The notes beneath the pieces are model-generated. The model had not been told where the DNA came from. It worked only from the letters and a program-made list of their open reading frames with translations, and searched no databases. Below, piece after piece: positions 38,471 to 50,690 of a stretch of 64,000 nt of DNA. A program made the translations under genes and the position numbers. Within the stretch, counting starts at the first letter, position 1, and each line of letters begins with the position of its first letter. The DNA comes from Lophius americanus (lineage: Eukaryota; Chordata; Actinopteri; Lophiiformes; Lophiidae), in assembly GCA_037951165.1 (NCBI GenBank), contig JBBDHG010000024.1:5175001-5239000 (forward strand), written 5' to 3'.

Positions 38471-39919
38471 GACATCCACACCAGAGATTGTCTCTCTAGT
38501 TTACTCTACATGGCTCTACCCCAGTGCAGCGCTTTGGTGTCATTTTGTCTGTAATTTGAAATTGCTTCCTACACACCTTTATACACACCTATACTCCATA
38601 CACGAATCCTCGTCCTACGCTGAGCCACTGCCTTTGTATAAGTCCCTCAGTGATGATTACTCTATCTGGGTAGGCGGCATTCAGAGATAGAAAGGTAACT
38701 ATTTTGTGCTTTAAAAGATGACACATCTTTACATGACCTTCACCGACAAAATATCATCTATGCCACAGCTTTTGGCCTTTGTTAAAAATATGGTGTCCAT
38801 TATTATTATTATTCTGCAGTTAGAATGAAGAGGAGGAGGAAGGAGTCGGATGTTTCTGTTAGTTCAGAAGATGAAACTAGAGCCTCGTCAGTCTCCTTTC
38901 TCTCTACGTGCTACAATTCATGAAGGTTTGTCAAGACCTCTGAGTCATTTCACAGTCTGCCGTTAGACGCTCAACCTTGCATACAATGAAAGGAGCACAG
39001 TGATGAGTCTCTGGGTAGGTAGGCCTGGATTTAGCTGTGCTGCATGTGCACGTACTTATTAATATGTGTAATAGGGCTCAGAGTGGAAACAATGCTGGGG
39101 GGAAGCACAATGCCTGAGTTCAGATTCTCCGTCTGCAGTACACAGACTGTATCTCTAAAAAGACAGAATTTATTTTGGATATGTCCTCAGACAAAACTAC
39201 ATCTGGGATGCTAATACCATCAGAGAAAGGGAGATGTGAGATAGATTGTTGTTGTTTGTGTTTAAGCTTAGTTTTTTGGTAACTGTCTGAAAAATACATC
39301 GGATTTGTGACTTTGCAACAGGAAAAAAGCATAATTAAAGACAGATTTAAAATATAGGTAGATTAGACCTGTCATTTATGCAATACAAATCCAAACACAA
39401 TGAAGAGCACCCTTTGTACCTGCAAAGGAATTCAGAAGTTCCTGAATGCTCCATATCAATAAATATTGATTTATTTTCTATTAATACCTTTCAGTTATGT
39501 AAAACTGTGGAGAACAGAAATATTTAGTCAAAATAATTGTTTTAACCAAATACTCTATACATACATGTTGAAATTTTTAAAAACATCTCCCAGTATCAAA
39601 TATCCTTTTTTTCAACATTTTATTAGTGGTCATTTAAAAAAGATGAAAACTGTAAGAAGGCTTTTTATAGATGTATAAAAAGATACATGAATATTTATAG
39701 CCTGTTTTCAAGTTCTTATTTTTACAGTTTTTTATAAAATGCACTCTTGTTTATTTGCTAATTAGTTTTCCTATTCCTTTTTATTTTAACTTTTTATCAT
39801 TTTAGTTTCCAACTTTGTTAAAGAAAGCAGAAGATGTGAGTTTGTCCTTATATCCCCGAAAAGTTGGGGATATATTGGAATTGTCATCACCACTGCTAAT
39901 TTCTCAGCTGTTGCTCCTA
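38471..39919. other. No recognised gene
   Basis: AT-rich intronic DNA with no recognised content. Confidence 0.45.
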
Positions 39920-40150
39920 TTTAGTCCAAATATCGGGCATATGAATCCAATCGAGGATATCTATGTTGTATACATAGTGTTTTACTTTAATAGTTCATAT
40001 CTTACTCACTAGGGGGAGCTTTTTATGACACACCTTTTTTTGGGACATTATTTCCTAACCATTTTGTCGAAATTTGGTGTATATGATTCGGCTCAATGAT
40101 ATCTATCTTGTATATATCATATTTTACTCTAATAGTTCAACTATTACTCA
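39920..40150 (+). repeat. Diverged direct repeat, two units
   Basis: ATATGAATCCAATCGAGGAT followed by ATCTATGTTGTATACATAGT is echoed about 130 bp on by ATATGATTCGGCTCAATGAT and ATCTATCTTGTATATATCAT. Both continue to TTTTACT(T/C)TAATAGTTCA. A CGAAATTTGGTGCATATGAA piece near 19.85 kb is related, so the unit is dispersed. Confidence 0.6.
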
Positions 40151-41488
40151 AAACGGTATTTTCCTTTTGGCTTCTTGTGATAAGGCTTGAATGTTGTAAT
40201 TACTGTATATTATTTCTTCATTCATATTCATGTCTAGTTGTGTTTCATTTTGTATGGCCTCCATTATGTATAATCTTGAACAACAAATTCAAATGTTGAC
40301 AGACCTTATAAATACAGACAAATTGAAATTAAGTATCAGACATAGCATCTGCCTCTGAGCCTCAGGGTAATACCTCCAACAGACTGAACCACCTCTGTAA
40401 AATAAAATGTATTACCAATATGCTACCTTCAATTGCACTTGTCTCCAGGTGTAACCTCCTCCATTGCAGAATGTTCAAACACATCCAACAGGCAAACTCA
40501 GGTTTGTCGGAGGCAGACAGGCACTACTATAAATGTAACCACAGAGTGAGAGCTGAAACACATCAACACTTCCAAATGGAGTCAGTCATATTTTTGGCAA
40601 TATGAAAATGTGTTGTTTCTTTTCTTCTTCTTCTTCTTTGTAATGTACAGACAGCTTGGAGGTCAATGTCAGTCATGAACTTGTAAGTTTGTAAGATGGT
40701 CCCCAGGGGTGTAATGTATCCTATTCTAAGCTCTGATCAGGCCATATCTAGAAGATTGACTGATGTAGTTTCTTGGTGGACTTCATGGTGTTCTGAAGAC
40801 AGAACTAATAGACACACACTTAGCCCCGCAGGACAGCCATACGTGGCTCATTTAACAGTCACTACATTGTCAAGAGTGCACTTAAAGTAGAATTGTTGTA
40901 AAGATACAATATCTGATATGCAATATGAACAGACATGGATGGATGGCCTTCCTTCCAAATCATCAAACCTTTTACAAGATGAATAGTAGAAGTGGAGGCG
41001 TATACCCTCATAAGTAAGTTTGTTGTGCTAAACCAAAACAAATAATCCAAATAATATGTATACAATATCTAAATGCATTTACAAGGCATTGCAAATACTG
41101 CAATCAGATATTGCAGTATTTGCAAAACTCAAGCAACGTACTAACTAAATAGTTTTAATGAATGACCCACTTCACTGACAGTTGTATAATCTGCATTCAT
41201 CATCAGTCGCCTGGTCCATAACACAAATCCATGAATGCAAAAACCTACCCCATGTATTACATAAGATGTACATGTATTTATTAGCATTAGGTCGTGAGCA
41301 TGCAGTGTTTTTGGCATAACCTACTTTCCTGGTTCACAAGTGTTTAATATTTAAAGTTGCCCCATCTGAACAGATGGTAGAAAAGAAGATATGACTGAGA
41401 ACTGGAGTCTCAGAGTAACAGAAGAAAATACTCAGACTGACATAGCTATCTTATCCCTAGTTTTAATTATGTCTTTTTCATAGAAAAT
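40151..41488. other. No recognised gene
   Basis: Holds a short (TTC)n at 40621-40638 and a perfect foldback at 41089-41125. Otherwise unrecognised. Confidence 0.45.
41089..41125. repeat. Perfect inverted repeat, 16-bp arms
   Basis: Left arm 41089-41104 (TTGCAAATACTGCAAT) and right arm 41110-41125 are exact reverse complements around the loop CAGAT. Confidence 0.95.
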
Positions 41489-41489
41489 A

Positions 41490-41940
41490 TGCTGCATGTT
41501 TCCTTTTATAGAGATCTTTCCAAAGTGTCATGTGTTGTCAGTAGTTGTTTATGTTTCTCATTGTTTCCTGCTTTTGGCCTGCGACTCATATCCCTCTCGT
41601 TTTCTTGCTCCCCGTTCCTCCCGTTGCTACTCCACTTTATGATTGTCCAGTCCTGTGTGATTGTCAGCACCTGCATCTTGTTAATTTAATCTGTGCCGCC
41701 CTGTCCACCTGTGCCAGATCATGTTGTTCCTTTGTGTTCACCTTTCCAGCGTTTATCCTAGTCTATTCCCAGTCATTAATGGTTCTGACCTCTGCATGTT
41801 TATCAGACTTTGTAATTCGCCTGCCCCCCTGGATATTGTTGGCCTGCTTTTACTTCAGTAGGGAGACATTTTTATCGCCTGTGTTTGTGGAGTTGTGCTT
41901 TTGGGTCCAAACGGTGGAAGCAGTCTGACAGAAAGTTCAA
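41490..41940 (+). repeat. Probable dispersed repeat, class uncertain
   Basis: The pyrimidine-rich stretch with CACCTGCATCTTGTTAAT and the closing GTGCTTTTGGGTCCAAACGG, then CTGACAGAAAG, resemble a long fish repeat end. The hydrophobic 127-codon frame through it is not credible as a protein. Confidence 0.35.
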
Positions 41941-42894
41941 TTTCAAAGAATACCCCATTGTAGGCTCAGGCGACAGTTATTCATTAAAATTGCTCATTCC
42001 ACTTTATTATCCTCAACTTTCACACATGCTCAGTCTCAACTGATGAGTGCAACCGATATCCACTGGAGCTCCGGACTGCTTGTGGAGCTTCATCGGATAT
42101 CGACTTTCTTTATTTTTTCAAACAATATCCACAGTTGTCACTTAATAGGCACACTGGTCCTGCATAGCCAGAGGAGATTCACACAGAACTGTGGACCAAT
42201 GGGTACAGTTTGAGGTTGCGGTTAAACGTAGTCCTTTTTTTCTGCCCTCCCTGAACGTTAGTTCTCACTTCGGCAGTTAAACAGTTCTTCAAATGATAGA
42301 CCAAGGCTTGCAAACATACAGTGGGAATTTTTACATATACATGCTAACGGAATTAGCTTTGACTAATTTTGACAATAATCAAACTATAAAAAAGTACGTA
42401 CAAATTCACTAAATATTTGTCGGACAAACTTGAAAAGGTGTTTGTTTGTTTTTTATTTCACCTCAAAATGTCATATCATTGGTTTATGAATGCTCAGCAA
42501 CAGGAAACATATGTATGTGCTTATGCTGTACACAGAAAAAATAGGTCACAGACTCTCAATTCTAACAGCTTTTGCTCTTAGATATGGGATCGTCAACAGC
42601 AGGATTAATTTGCTGCACATACTGAAGGACAACATGCGACAGGTACATTAGTGTTTTTCAAAGAACAGGCTTGCCTCTGCAATGCTGAATTTACCTTGTG
42701 CGCACAAGATACTTTTTTCTCAAGGGACTTCAGGGGCTCCATAGAGAACTGATGGATCCACTGCTACATATATTTTGTATCTGGACCCAAAGACTCTAAT
42801 AGTAATGTATTGACTGTTACTTATTTTGAAATATGAAACAGAGTTAGAGTAAGAATAAGACATCTATTTTGAGTGTTTATTAATTCCGAATTGC
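41941..42894. other. No recognised gene
   Basis: An imperfect foldback (42054-42107, arms built on CGATATCC and GAGCTCC) is the only structure noted. Confidence 0.4.
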
Positions 42895-43165
42895 AGCAGC
42901 TGGATGGGTTACACCACTGACTTTTGTGCAGGTAACTGGGATTCAAAGCTGGTCACCTGGTGGGAGAGGGAGTGGCAGAAATCCAGTGTGGACAAGGTAC
43001 CTAGTGCTACCAGCCTATACCAGCCACAGCTTGTGCCGGTCCAAAGCCCGGATAAATGGGAGGGTTGTTACAGGAATGGCATCCGACGAAAAATCCTATG
43101 CCAATGAATATGTAAATGAGAAGATTCCCTGTGACGACCCCTGAAAATGTAAAGAGCAAAAAGAA
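42895..43165 (+). repeat. tRNA-derived SINE
   Basis: A head with A-box-like TGGGTTACACCACTGA and B-box-like GGGATTCAAAGC is followed by a body and a LINE-type 3' module: CCGGTCCAAAGCCCGGATAA, ATGGGAGGGTTG, GGCATCCGACG and GTGACGACCCCTGAAAATG, ending in an AAAAAGAAG tail. The 3' module matches that of fish RTE-type LINEs as I remember them. Confidence 0.75.
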
Positions 43166-43679
43166 GTTGTTCCTTTTCTATTCATTTCACAATTTGAATG
43201 TTATTTTGATATGTAAATAGTTGTTCATTTGTTTTTATTTATTGTTGAAATAAAATATTAAGAGTGACTTTTCAAAGAAAAGGATCTGATGGGCACAGTC
43301 ATTTATCTTGATAATAACTTTATACCTCAAGATAGTCAACATATTACACGCACAAGATAAAAAACTTGACTTTAAAATTGTCACTATGCAGCCGCTGTTT
43401 AGTTATGTGGGTAGAGCTGACGCCCCGAGTCCTGAAAAGTAAAAAAAAATAAAAATTTAAATAAATAAAAAAAGTTAAGAAAGTAACAAGTTCACATAAC
43501 TTATGTAACTCGTTTTTTAAAAATCACTCTATGGGCCTTATAGAAGATTGCAACACTACCTGAGGCTGAAGGTTACAGACATAACTACACCTGAGGTGGA
43601 AAGAGGTGTGTAACATTATGAAACACACATCAGTTCAACTGACAGAAGCACTTAAGACAATATGATCCCTTAATACAAT
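43166..43679. other. No recognised gene
   Basis: AT-rich, unrecognised. Confidence 0.4.
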
Positions 43680-43985
43680 GTCCATCCAACCCCACTCATC
43701 CTGTTCAGGGTCATGACGGAACTGGAGAGTATCCCAGACATTGAGTCTGAGAAGCGGTACACTGTGGACAAGTTACCAGATCATTCCCAGTTAAACCCAC
43801 ACTTCACCAATTCATCTATACTGCATGTTGTTGGACTGAGGATGGGAGCAGGAGTACCCAAAGAGAAGCCACACAAAAACAGGGAGAATATGCATACTCC
43901 ACATAGAAACCCCCATGGTGCCTCTGAACCCAGAACGTTTTGCTGCGAGGTAAGGAAGTGCAAACCACCATGCCAGCATGCAGAT
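43680..43985 (-). repeat. Dispersed ~290-bp fish retroposon, antisense copy
   Basis: CCATCCAACCCCACTCATCC, TGTTCAGGGTCATGACGG, CAGGGAGAATATGCATACTC and AACCCAGAACGTTTTGCTGC show a nearly complete, mutated copy in the orientation opposite to those at 19.9, 30.7 and 37.1 kb. Confidence 0.75.
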
Positions 43986-46108
43986 TGTGGCATAAATATG
44001 TTTTGTTATTATAGCCTCCGTAGTAAAAGCTTTCAGACTCTTTTTTCCTTGGGGAAACATTTCAGTTCATGACACAGTTGAATAGTTAAGCCTTTATTCC
44101 TCCATTTTGTCAAGAATGAAATTACTTCCATCTGAGCATAGCATCAATCCCCTCCATCGCTACTGATCTGAATCAAAACAGGAAAAGCAATTCAGCTAGT
44201 TGTATATCGTTGTATATTGTAAAAGGGTTTTTTATAATCCTTGATTGTGTAACCAAACCATTTGTGAAGAGCATACTGCATACTGAATATTCAAAATGTA
44301 ACTGAATACAATGGCGTGAATGCACAACAATGCACATCCAAATCATTTTTAGCCATGTGTTGTGACGAGTCCTAACATTTCAGGTCCAATCTCATCCTCT
44401 CTCATCTCCTTCGTCTTCACTTCTTCTCTAATCTTCACAAATCACATCACCATTATCTCTTGAGGAGTTTTGTCTCATCACCTCTTGTTTCCCCCTAACC
44501 TCAACTGATCTGTTTTCATCAGATTTATTTCCTCCCATGACTCATCGTCTTTTCTGATTTTGTCTTCCTGTACCGTCTTTACAAATGGGACTATGATCTT
44601 ACTGTATATCATAACATTTGTGATTACACAAGAATATACCAAAACTACAACCAATAACTCTACCAATGTACTGTACCCTGAGAATATGAATGAGTCACTA
44701 TATCTCTTTTTGCCTACACTCTCTTTTAAACAGCCAGGAGGAAACAAAAAAATGGCCGTCAGAAGCATATGGCAACAAAAGATTGCTATTTGGCAAAGTG
44801 AGATCTCTGTGTGACTGATGTAACTGAAGTGATGACTGCACTGATGAAACAAAACGATCAATCTCATTGAATGAATACTTTCTTTCTTCTACATCTTCAG
44901 TTGAGTGTACAGCACTTCTCATTCAGGTTTAATGGATGAACTCTATGGGTATGTATATGATAAATTGAATTTAGACAGAAGTCTATATCATGATCAGAAG
45001 TAGGTCTGGAACACTTCAAGAGTGCAAAACAGCTACTGAGGAGGATAATGCACTTATGAACAACTGTGTCTTCCCTTTTATGTCCATCAGTGGTACAATT
45101 AAAGGAAGAAAATTTCCTTGCAGTTCATTCCACATTCTTTAATCAAACTTTTCATTTCTACCTTTCACACATGAGTATTCATTTTTTGTTTCCTCTGAGA
45201 GGAGGCTATCAGCTGAGCAATGAGCTGGCCTAGCACAACAACATTGCCAGTCTATCATCTTGCTGTGGTCTTTTTACAATACACTTCCCTCTATTCCACT
45301 AATTCAATCACGACACAGTTATACATAACTCTCCACCTCTCCATCACTCTCCAATATTTTCACAGTATTTTCACCAAGTTCATCATTCCATCAGCCTCAT
45401 CATTCATGGCAGAGTCATCCACCAACAGTGTCTGCACTCTATGGCGGAATTTAAATCCCTGCTGCTCAGGACAAATGCACTTTAATAAGTGGAAGGAAAA
45501 GAAACACATTGAAGAGTCTGAGCGCCTGAGACTCCGACAGACTTAATTATCAAACATCAGCGCTACAAAAAAATCTTTACTCTATTCACTTAATATCACT
45601 GTAATGGTATGAAGTTCATGTGACAGTGAATTGTGCACAGTCCACACGTGAAAATATATCTTTGGAGTTTGAGATTACGCTAGTGTGAACCCTAACTCTT
45701 AGCCTTTATACAACAATATTGAGAAATTTTGGCCAGTTGGCAATCATTTGCCAACTGGCCGCTTTACATGAAATGGAACATGATGAATATTTCAGCCACT
45801 ATCATCCACAGGGATGGACACTATGAAAGAATAAACTGGACTAAAAGCATTTGTGAGCAGGAAGAGGAGAAACTGATACTGCAATCAGAGCATGCAGTCT
45901 ACATAAATCATATCAAGGAGTCTTGATGAAACAACCTCACTCAGCCAGAATATGACAACTCTGAAAGCATGCACTCATGCAAATGTGTGTTCACATAGGC
46001 CTATAATGGCATTGGTTGTAGAAATCTGGACCAAACAGCTCTTCAAAACTACAGGACAGAGTGACGAAAGCAGTGGACTGTTAAGTCTACGCAGAAAACT
46101 AGTCACAA
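43986..46108. other. No recognised gene
   Basis: Intronic DNA just downstream of mctp1 exon 1. A foldback lies at 45731-45760. Frames of up to 129 codons are not protein-like. Confidence 0.45.
45731..45760. repeat. Perfect inverted repeat, 13-bp arms
   Basis: Arms GGCCAGTTGGCAA (45731-45743) and TTGCCAACTGGCC (45748-45760) surround the loop TCAT. Confidence 0.95.
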
Positions 46109-46139
46109 CATCACCATCATCATCATCATCACCATCATT
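46109..46139. repeat. (ATC)n microsatellite
   Basis: About ten ATC/ACC triplets, 115 bp inside intron 1 from the mctp1 exon 1 donor. Confidence 0.9.
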
Positions 46140-46253
46140 CACTGACTCTCAGGACATTGTTGGCCAGCTATCCTCTTTGAGGGTTTTATTTCTGCAGTAA
46201 CTTCCACAGTATTAACATGTTATCAGATGAGCGTTTCTTTCCTCTTAACTCAC

Positions 46254-46787
46254 AGAATCACTTGCGTTTTTACGCAGCTGATCCTCCTCTCTCATCACCG
46301 CTGCGGGGTCCATCACCAGTTTCTCGAAGCACGGCGACCCCAGAGAGGAGCTCTTCTGCTGATGTAGGATGAGCTGGGATTGGGGGAGTTTAGGGCTTTC
46401 GTGGATTCTCAGCTCTGGTTTGCTCCCCGTGGCTCCTGAAGCTGCACTGAGGTGCTGCAGCAGAGGCTGCACGTCGCTGCTGCTCCCGGCGACAGCCTCA
46501 CTTCCAGCGGACTTCTCTCCATCAAAAGGAGCCGCAGGAGGGCAGCGCAGGTTCGGTTGCGAAGACGAAATGATACGATCTAATTGTTTCTTTTTCCTCC
46601 TGAACATCCATAACCCAGATTCCTTTTTGCTGCCCTCGGCGCCGCTGGTGCAACGACGGTCCGATCCCAGTTTAGGACTGAGCCACGGCTTGGTCTTCTC
46701 CTGAAAATTCTTCCACATCCTGCGCTGGTAGGACACAGACTCCTGTGCTTTGGCGCTGCTCTCGTGCTTAGGTGATTTTTGCTCCAT
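46254..46787 (-). CDS. mctp1: mctp1 first coding exon (N-terminal part only)
   Basis: MCTP1 is known as an ER/vesicle membrane protein with three calcium-binding C2 domains and two C-terminal membrane segments. This exon encodes only the long isoform's variable N-terminus (178 codons). It has no C2 domain. Recognisable from the vertebrate family are a Trp-Lys-Asn box near residue 25, a basic patch (RRKKKQLDR, residues 63-71) running into SSSQPNL (74-80), and a QKSSSL...CFEKL block (144-157). The start at 46787 has a strong Kozak context (CACCATGG) and aligns with the mammalian start. The frame is open further upstream, through a cysteine-rich stretch, but without a better ATG. The exon ends in phase 0 at a GTGAGT donor (46253 leftward). 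Reading through would hit a stop two codons later, which supports splicing. The C2 exons must lie beyond base 1. Paralogue (a or b) not resolved. Confidence 0.88.
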
Positions 46788-46910
46788 GGTGCCCGTGAAG
46801 CAGCAGCAGCAGCAAGCCAGCCTGAGCACACTCACAACGGTGGAGGGATGGAGCACTTGTGCAGCTGCAGCTCCGGGGCACTTCCACTGATTATCAGTTT
46901 ATAGGAGGCG
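46788..46910 (-). promoter_or_regulatory. mctp1: mctp1 5' UTR and candidate core promoter
   Basis: On the minus strand a TATAAA hexamer lies at 46903-46898, about 110 nt upstream of the mctp1 ATG. Transcription starting 25-30 nt below it would give a 5' UTR of roughly 80-90 nt. The surroundings (46260-47270) are richer in C, G and CpG than the flanking AT-rich DNA. The TATA box is seen; its use is inferred. Confidence 0.4.
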
Positions 46911-49900
46911 TACGGTGTGGAGATGGGGGGTGTCAGTCTCCCGACGAACCTTGTAGACTGCCTACGCAGGCAGCAGAGTAAATCTTGTGGCACACTCTGT
47001 GCAGCAGAAGGCGAGCAAAAGCCTAATCGATTTAAGACATATCACCTCCTCAGCGGTGAAGTTGGAGCTCATGCTGTCACTTCTGCAAGATCAATAGGAC
47101 GCAAGCTCTGCGTCCCTGCTCCCTCTGTCCACTGTCCTTTGCCAGCGTTTGGTCCAACTTCCAATTATTATTTTATTCAAATGAAAGTGGAAGGCTGCGC
47201 CGCTCCTCCCATCAGGCCAAGCATGCCACTTGACTTGACAATTTGCATGCTGGTGATTGCATAACACAATCCCACAATGCCTCGTGGAAATGTTTATAAT
47301 TCATCTGTGAATATCTTGTCCCCCCCATGTCCATGTATCTCTATCTCTATGTGTTTTGTTGATTATGGTGATTAACACTGTAAAATGCAGAGCTCTGAAA
47401 CCTATAAATATTTTAAAGACTTCTTCTCTTTTTTATGACATGTGCCAGCTCATGAACTGCAGCCATGTCTGGATATATTTTTCTACCCATCAAATGGGTC
47501 AGGCTTCAGCGAATGTTATCAGCCACATGCAGCAGTGAGCAGGCAGCACAGAACAGCCTCTTCTCTTTTTAGATGCTGTGCAGAGTGTGTATTATAACTC
47601 ATGGCATCCTTCCCCCTGGCCCTTATTTCACTGCCAGCTTGCTCCATTCCTATGGTGAACATTGTACTTACTTTTACATAAACAAGCACACAAGAATGAA
47701 CCCCCCTGTTCATCTAAATCCGTACACGCGGCCATAGAGGAGGTCACGGAATGACCTACAGTATTATTTTCAAACACTGCTGCACACTTGTTTCACTTAT
47801 GTGAATTTCGTTCACTTAACATCTCACGCATTGGTGGTCTGTGGGTCCATTGAATATATGGTAATATGTGGAAATCATACATGCTGATTTGTAATAGTAT
47901 AGGGGCCATTCACTGGCCTTGAGCACCTGGTTCTGCCAAGCATATGCAAATCAGAAATTGGGAAAATACAATCACAGAATTAAACAAAATGGTTTGTAAA
48001 TTTGAGTTTTGCTTGTGAATTGCACATACGAGGCCTGGTCCGGATTTTAAACGTTTGCAAATTCATTACCCCAGTTCACCCAAATTCTAATCAAAGTAAT
48101 GGCGTCCTCGATTGTGAGCTAATTATCCAGCTAGCCGGCTTTTTTTATCTCATGGACACAATGTTTTTAATGTAAAGAGCAATTAATTTGTTACATCATC
48201 ATATATTAGATATGCATTTATAATATGTAGGCCTCCCTATACAGTCGCTAATACGTTCTATGTTGCATGACTATATAGCAAACTGAAGTTGTAGCAACTA
48301 AAGAACTTACATAATAATATTCATTGGTTCCGGACGACTCCCAAAACTGCAAATAACCACATTACACTGTCAGAAAAGATGGAAACTACTACTAAGAAAT
48401 GTCTTAATTAATCATAAAATAAAAAAATCATGAAAATAACCTTAGTATAGTGCAAAATGTTGCTTCTTGTCTTGGTGCAGGGGAGGAGGCACAGAGTTTA
48501 TTGCTGACAGGGGGCAAACAAATCTCGTACGGGTTATTGGATGGTCATTACCAGAGTGGTTTTCCCTAAGTGTGCCCGACAGGATTGTGTAGCCAGAGCG
48601 GGGACTGGCCCCCGTGATGGTTATCAGGGGTCTGCAGCCATATTGGCAACCCACCCGACCATTCTCAAAACACGGAAAAGGAGTTTGACAAGTGCGCAAG
48701 GGTTTTGACTCGGAATGTGTCGTGATATTTGTGCCACGACAAATACGTGCTCAAAATTAGCTTCTTTGCGATCAGAACTGTGGCACAAAGAAAGTGAGGG
48801 CCAGGAAACAGTGCATGCTGTGGGGGTCAAACTGCAGGCGACCATGTAGAGTTTTGACAACTATCAACTGACCTAGATTTTTCTACTGAAATGCGACGAC
48901 GTAGCGATTTGACGCTACACCGTTACAACAATAAAGGTTACCCCACTGTTAATGTATATTAAAGGTGGACTGGTTGCCCTTGGCCCTACAGAATCTTGTA
49001 TCTTCACTACAGCCTCCAACAGACGTCTGTAATCATTAATCATAGTAACCTGAGCTTTAATACAGACAGGATTGGCTGTTGATCAATATGACTAGAAAAG
49101 AAAATCATATGAGTGCATGTTTCTCAGTTTTCTGAAATTCCCAAATGTCATGAATGCTCTTTACATGTCTTTGGTTCTTTAATCATGTATCCCACCATCA
49201 CAATCCTTTCCACACCAGCCCTCAGGCCACTGACTTTACAATCATTAATATCTATTTTGCATTCTCCCTGTAAATAAGTAAGCCATTTAATTTAATTAAT
49301 TCCATCTGTGATTACTTTCCCTTTATTGTCGTCACTTTTCTCGACTGTTATGAAGTCTGTAGGCGACGCAGATGTATTAAACCAATAATAGAGTGTTGCT
49401 TTAGCTTGGATCATTTTGGTTGGACTCATACATCCAAAAAGATGAAACACTTTAATTAAACAATCAGCAGGCTGGCAGCAACACAGTTGCTGAATTGCCT
49501 TTTACGTTCCTTTCACTAAATTGAGATGTGAGTCTGCGAGCCAAACAATTCCTTTCAGCCACGATCTTCTCTATTAGGCATATGTGGATAACAGATGAGG
49601 ATGCTTTGAGCAGGCCTTTCCTCGTTTATAATCCCGTCACAATAAGTACCCATCTTAAAACAACGCAAAGAAACCCATAGTCATGTAATTCTCCTTATAG
49701 AAATTCTCCATGACACTTTGAAGAGGGTGGGCCCTGTGTGAGGGGAGCAGGTGATAACAATTTGAAGCCTATGTGGAAAATTGTATGAATCAAGTGTTGT
49801 TGTTTTTTCATTGATTGTACATACTATGCCATGAGTCATTGCAAATCCTACTATGGTCATGTCATGACCCATCATGTCAAACCTATCGGAAAGGGCATTG

Positions 49901-50024
49901 GAGATGGGAAATATGCCAGTTGAAGGTATATGCCCTGTCAGTACATTCTTGTTAATAGTTTGAAATTTTTTTAATTTGTTTGCATTTCTCTATTCAAATT
50001 GAAATTTTGGATGACACAAAATTA
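46911..50024. other. Intergenic space between the divergent genes, left part
   Basis: The first few hundred bases are relatively CpG-rich and probably belong to the mctp1 promoter. A 115-codon open frame at 46917-47264 is not protein-like. Beyond that the DNA is AT-rich with no recognised gene or repeat. Confidence 0.5.
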
Positions 50025-50170
50025 GAGCATTGGTCTTGTAAACAAGGCAATCAGGAGTCTGTATCCCGCTGAGTCCTCAACAACCAGTCACTGGCGATGC
50101 AAAATCCAGTAGGCTCATGGCGGTGGTCCCAAGCTTGGATTTATGGGGAGGGTTGCCACATGATGGGCTA
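50025..50170 (+). repeat. Decayed SINE with LINE-type 3' module
   Basis: A tRNA-like head (TTGGTCTTGTAAACAAGG) is followed by a segment (GGTCCCAAGC, then TTATGGGGAGGGTTGCC) matching the 3' module of a common fish SINE/LINE. It is related to the copy at 42895-43165. Confidence 0.5.
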
Positions 50171-50174
50171 TGTT

Positions 50175-50690
50175 AAAAAATGTTTTCATGTTTCTTAAGA
50201 ATACATTATTACAATGTTTTCCTATCAGTCTTCGAAAACGATCCTTTGAGCAAACTTCAAATTATTCAGATCTGTGCTGCCAGACTTCTAACTAAGACAA
50301 GGCAGAAAGAGCCCAGTAGCTCAGATTTAGCCGCAATTCTTTGGCTCCCATGCACTGTCACATATGAAAAATATATTTGAAAGCTATTTAACTTTTTCAC
50401 TTGTTTATAAAACTCTAACAGGTTTCGGACCAGCCATCATTGTAGATTCCCAGTTGTTTTATAAGTCTTCACAAGCTGTTAGAGCTTGTATTGCTGGATT
50501 ATTTTCACTAAATCCCCAAACTATGGAACACCCGGCCGGGGGCTGTGAGGAAGGCCTAGGTGCTGCTAAACTTTTACAAAGGTCAGCTGTAAAAAAAATT
50601 ATTTTCTTTCAATGTCATCCTCCTACTGATTGTTGTGTATATTTATTTTTATTATTATTTGTGTTGGGATTATTATGTTAAGAAGAAAGA
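50175..50690 (+). mobile_element. L2-like LINE fragment, reverse transcriptase C-terminus
   Basis: Two adjoining frames give the thumb-side pattern of fish L2-like elements: LQIIQICAARLLT, then a LASLHWLP-like segment (ILWLPCTVTY), then SLVYKTLTGFGPA, and a decayed SLWN-like motif near 50520. Stops and frame changes show it is dead. Confidence 0.65.

Larger units (their letters stand above)
1..46253 (-). other. mctp1: mctp1 intron 1 (5' part; continues past the left edge)
   Basis: This is everything downstream of the mctp1 exon 1 donor on the minus strand. I saw no reading frame on either strand resembling a C2 domain, a membrane-segment exon or any other host protein. All recognisable coding similarity here is to transposons. 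The intron is therefore inferred to be longer than 46 kb. Short exons or alternative first exons below about 30 codons could have been missed. Confidence 0.7.

Noticed and set aside
41545..41928. Hydrophobic 127-codon frame that could suggest a membrane protein
   Set aside because: It lies in a pyrimidine-rich dispersed repeat. Leu/Phe/Cys richness follows from base composition.
46788..46856. Upstream in-frame extension of the mctp1 exon
   Set aside because: It begins with GTG and gives a cysteine run not seen in the family. The ATG at 46787 has a near-ideal Kozak context and aligns with the known start.
46917..47264. 115-codon frame divergent from mctp1
   Set aside because: Open because of the CpG-rich promoter context. 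No protein-like features.
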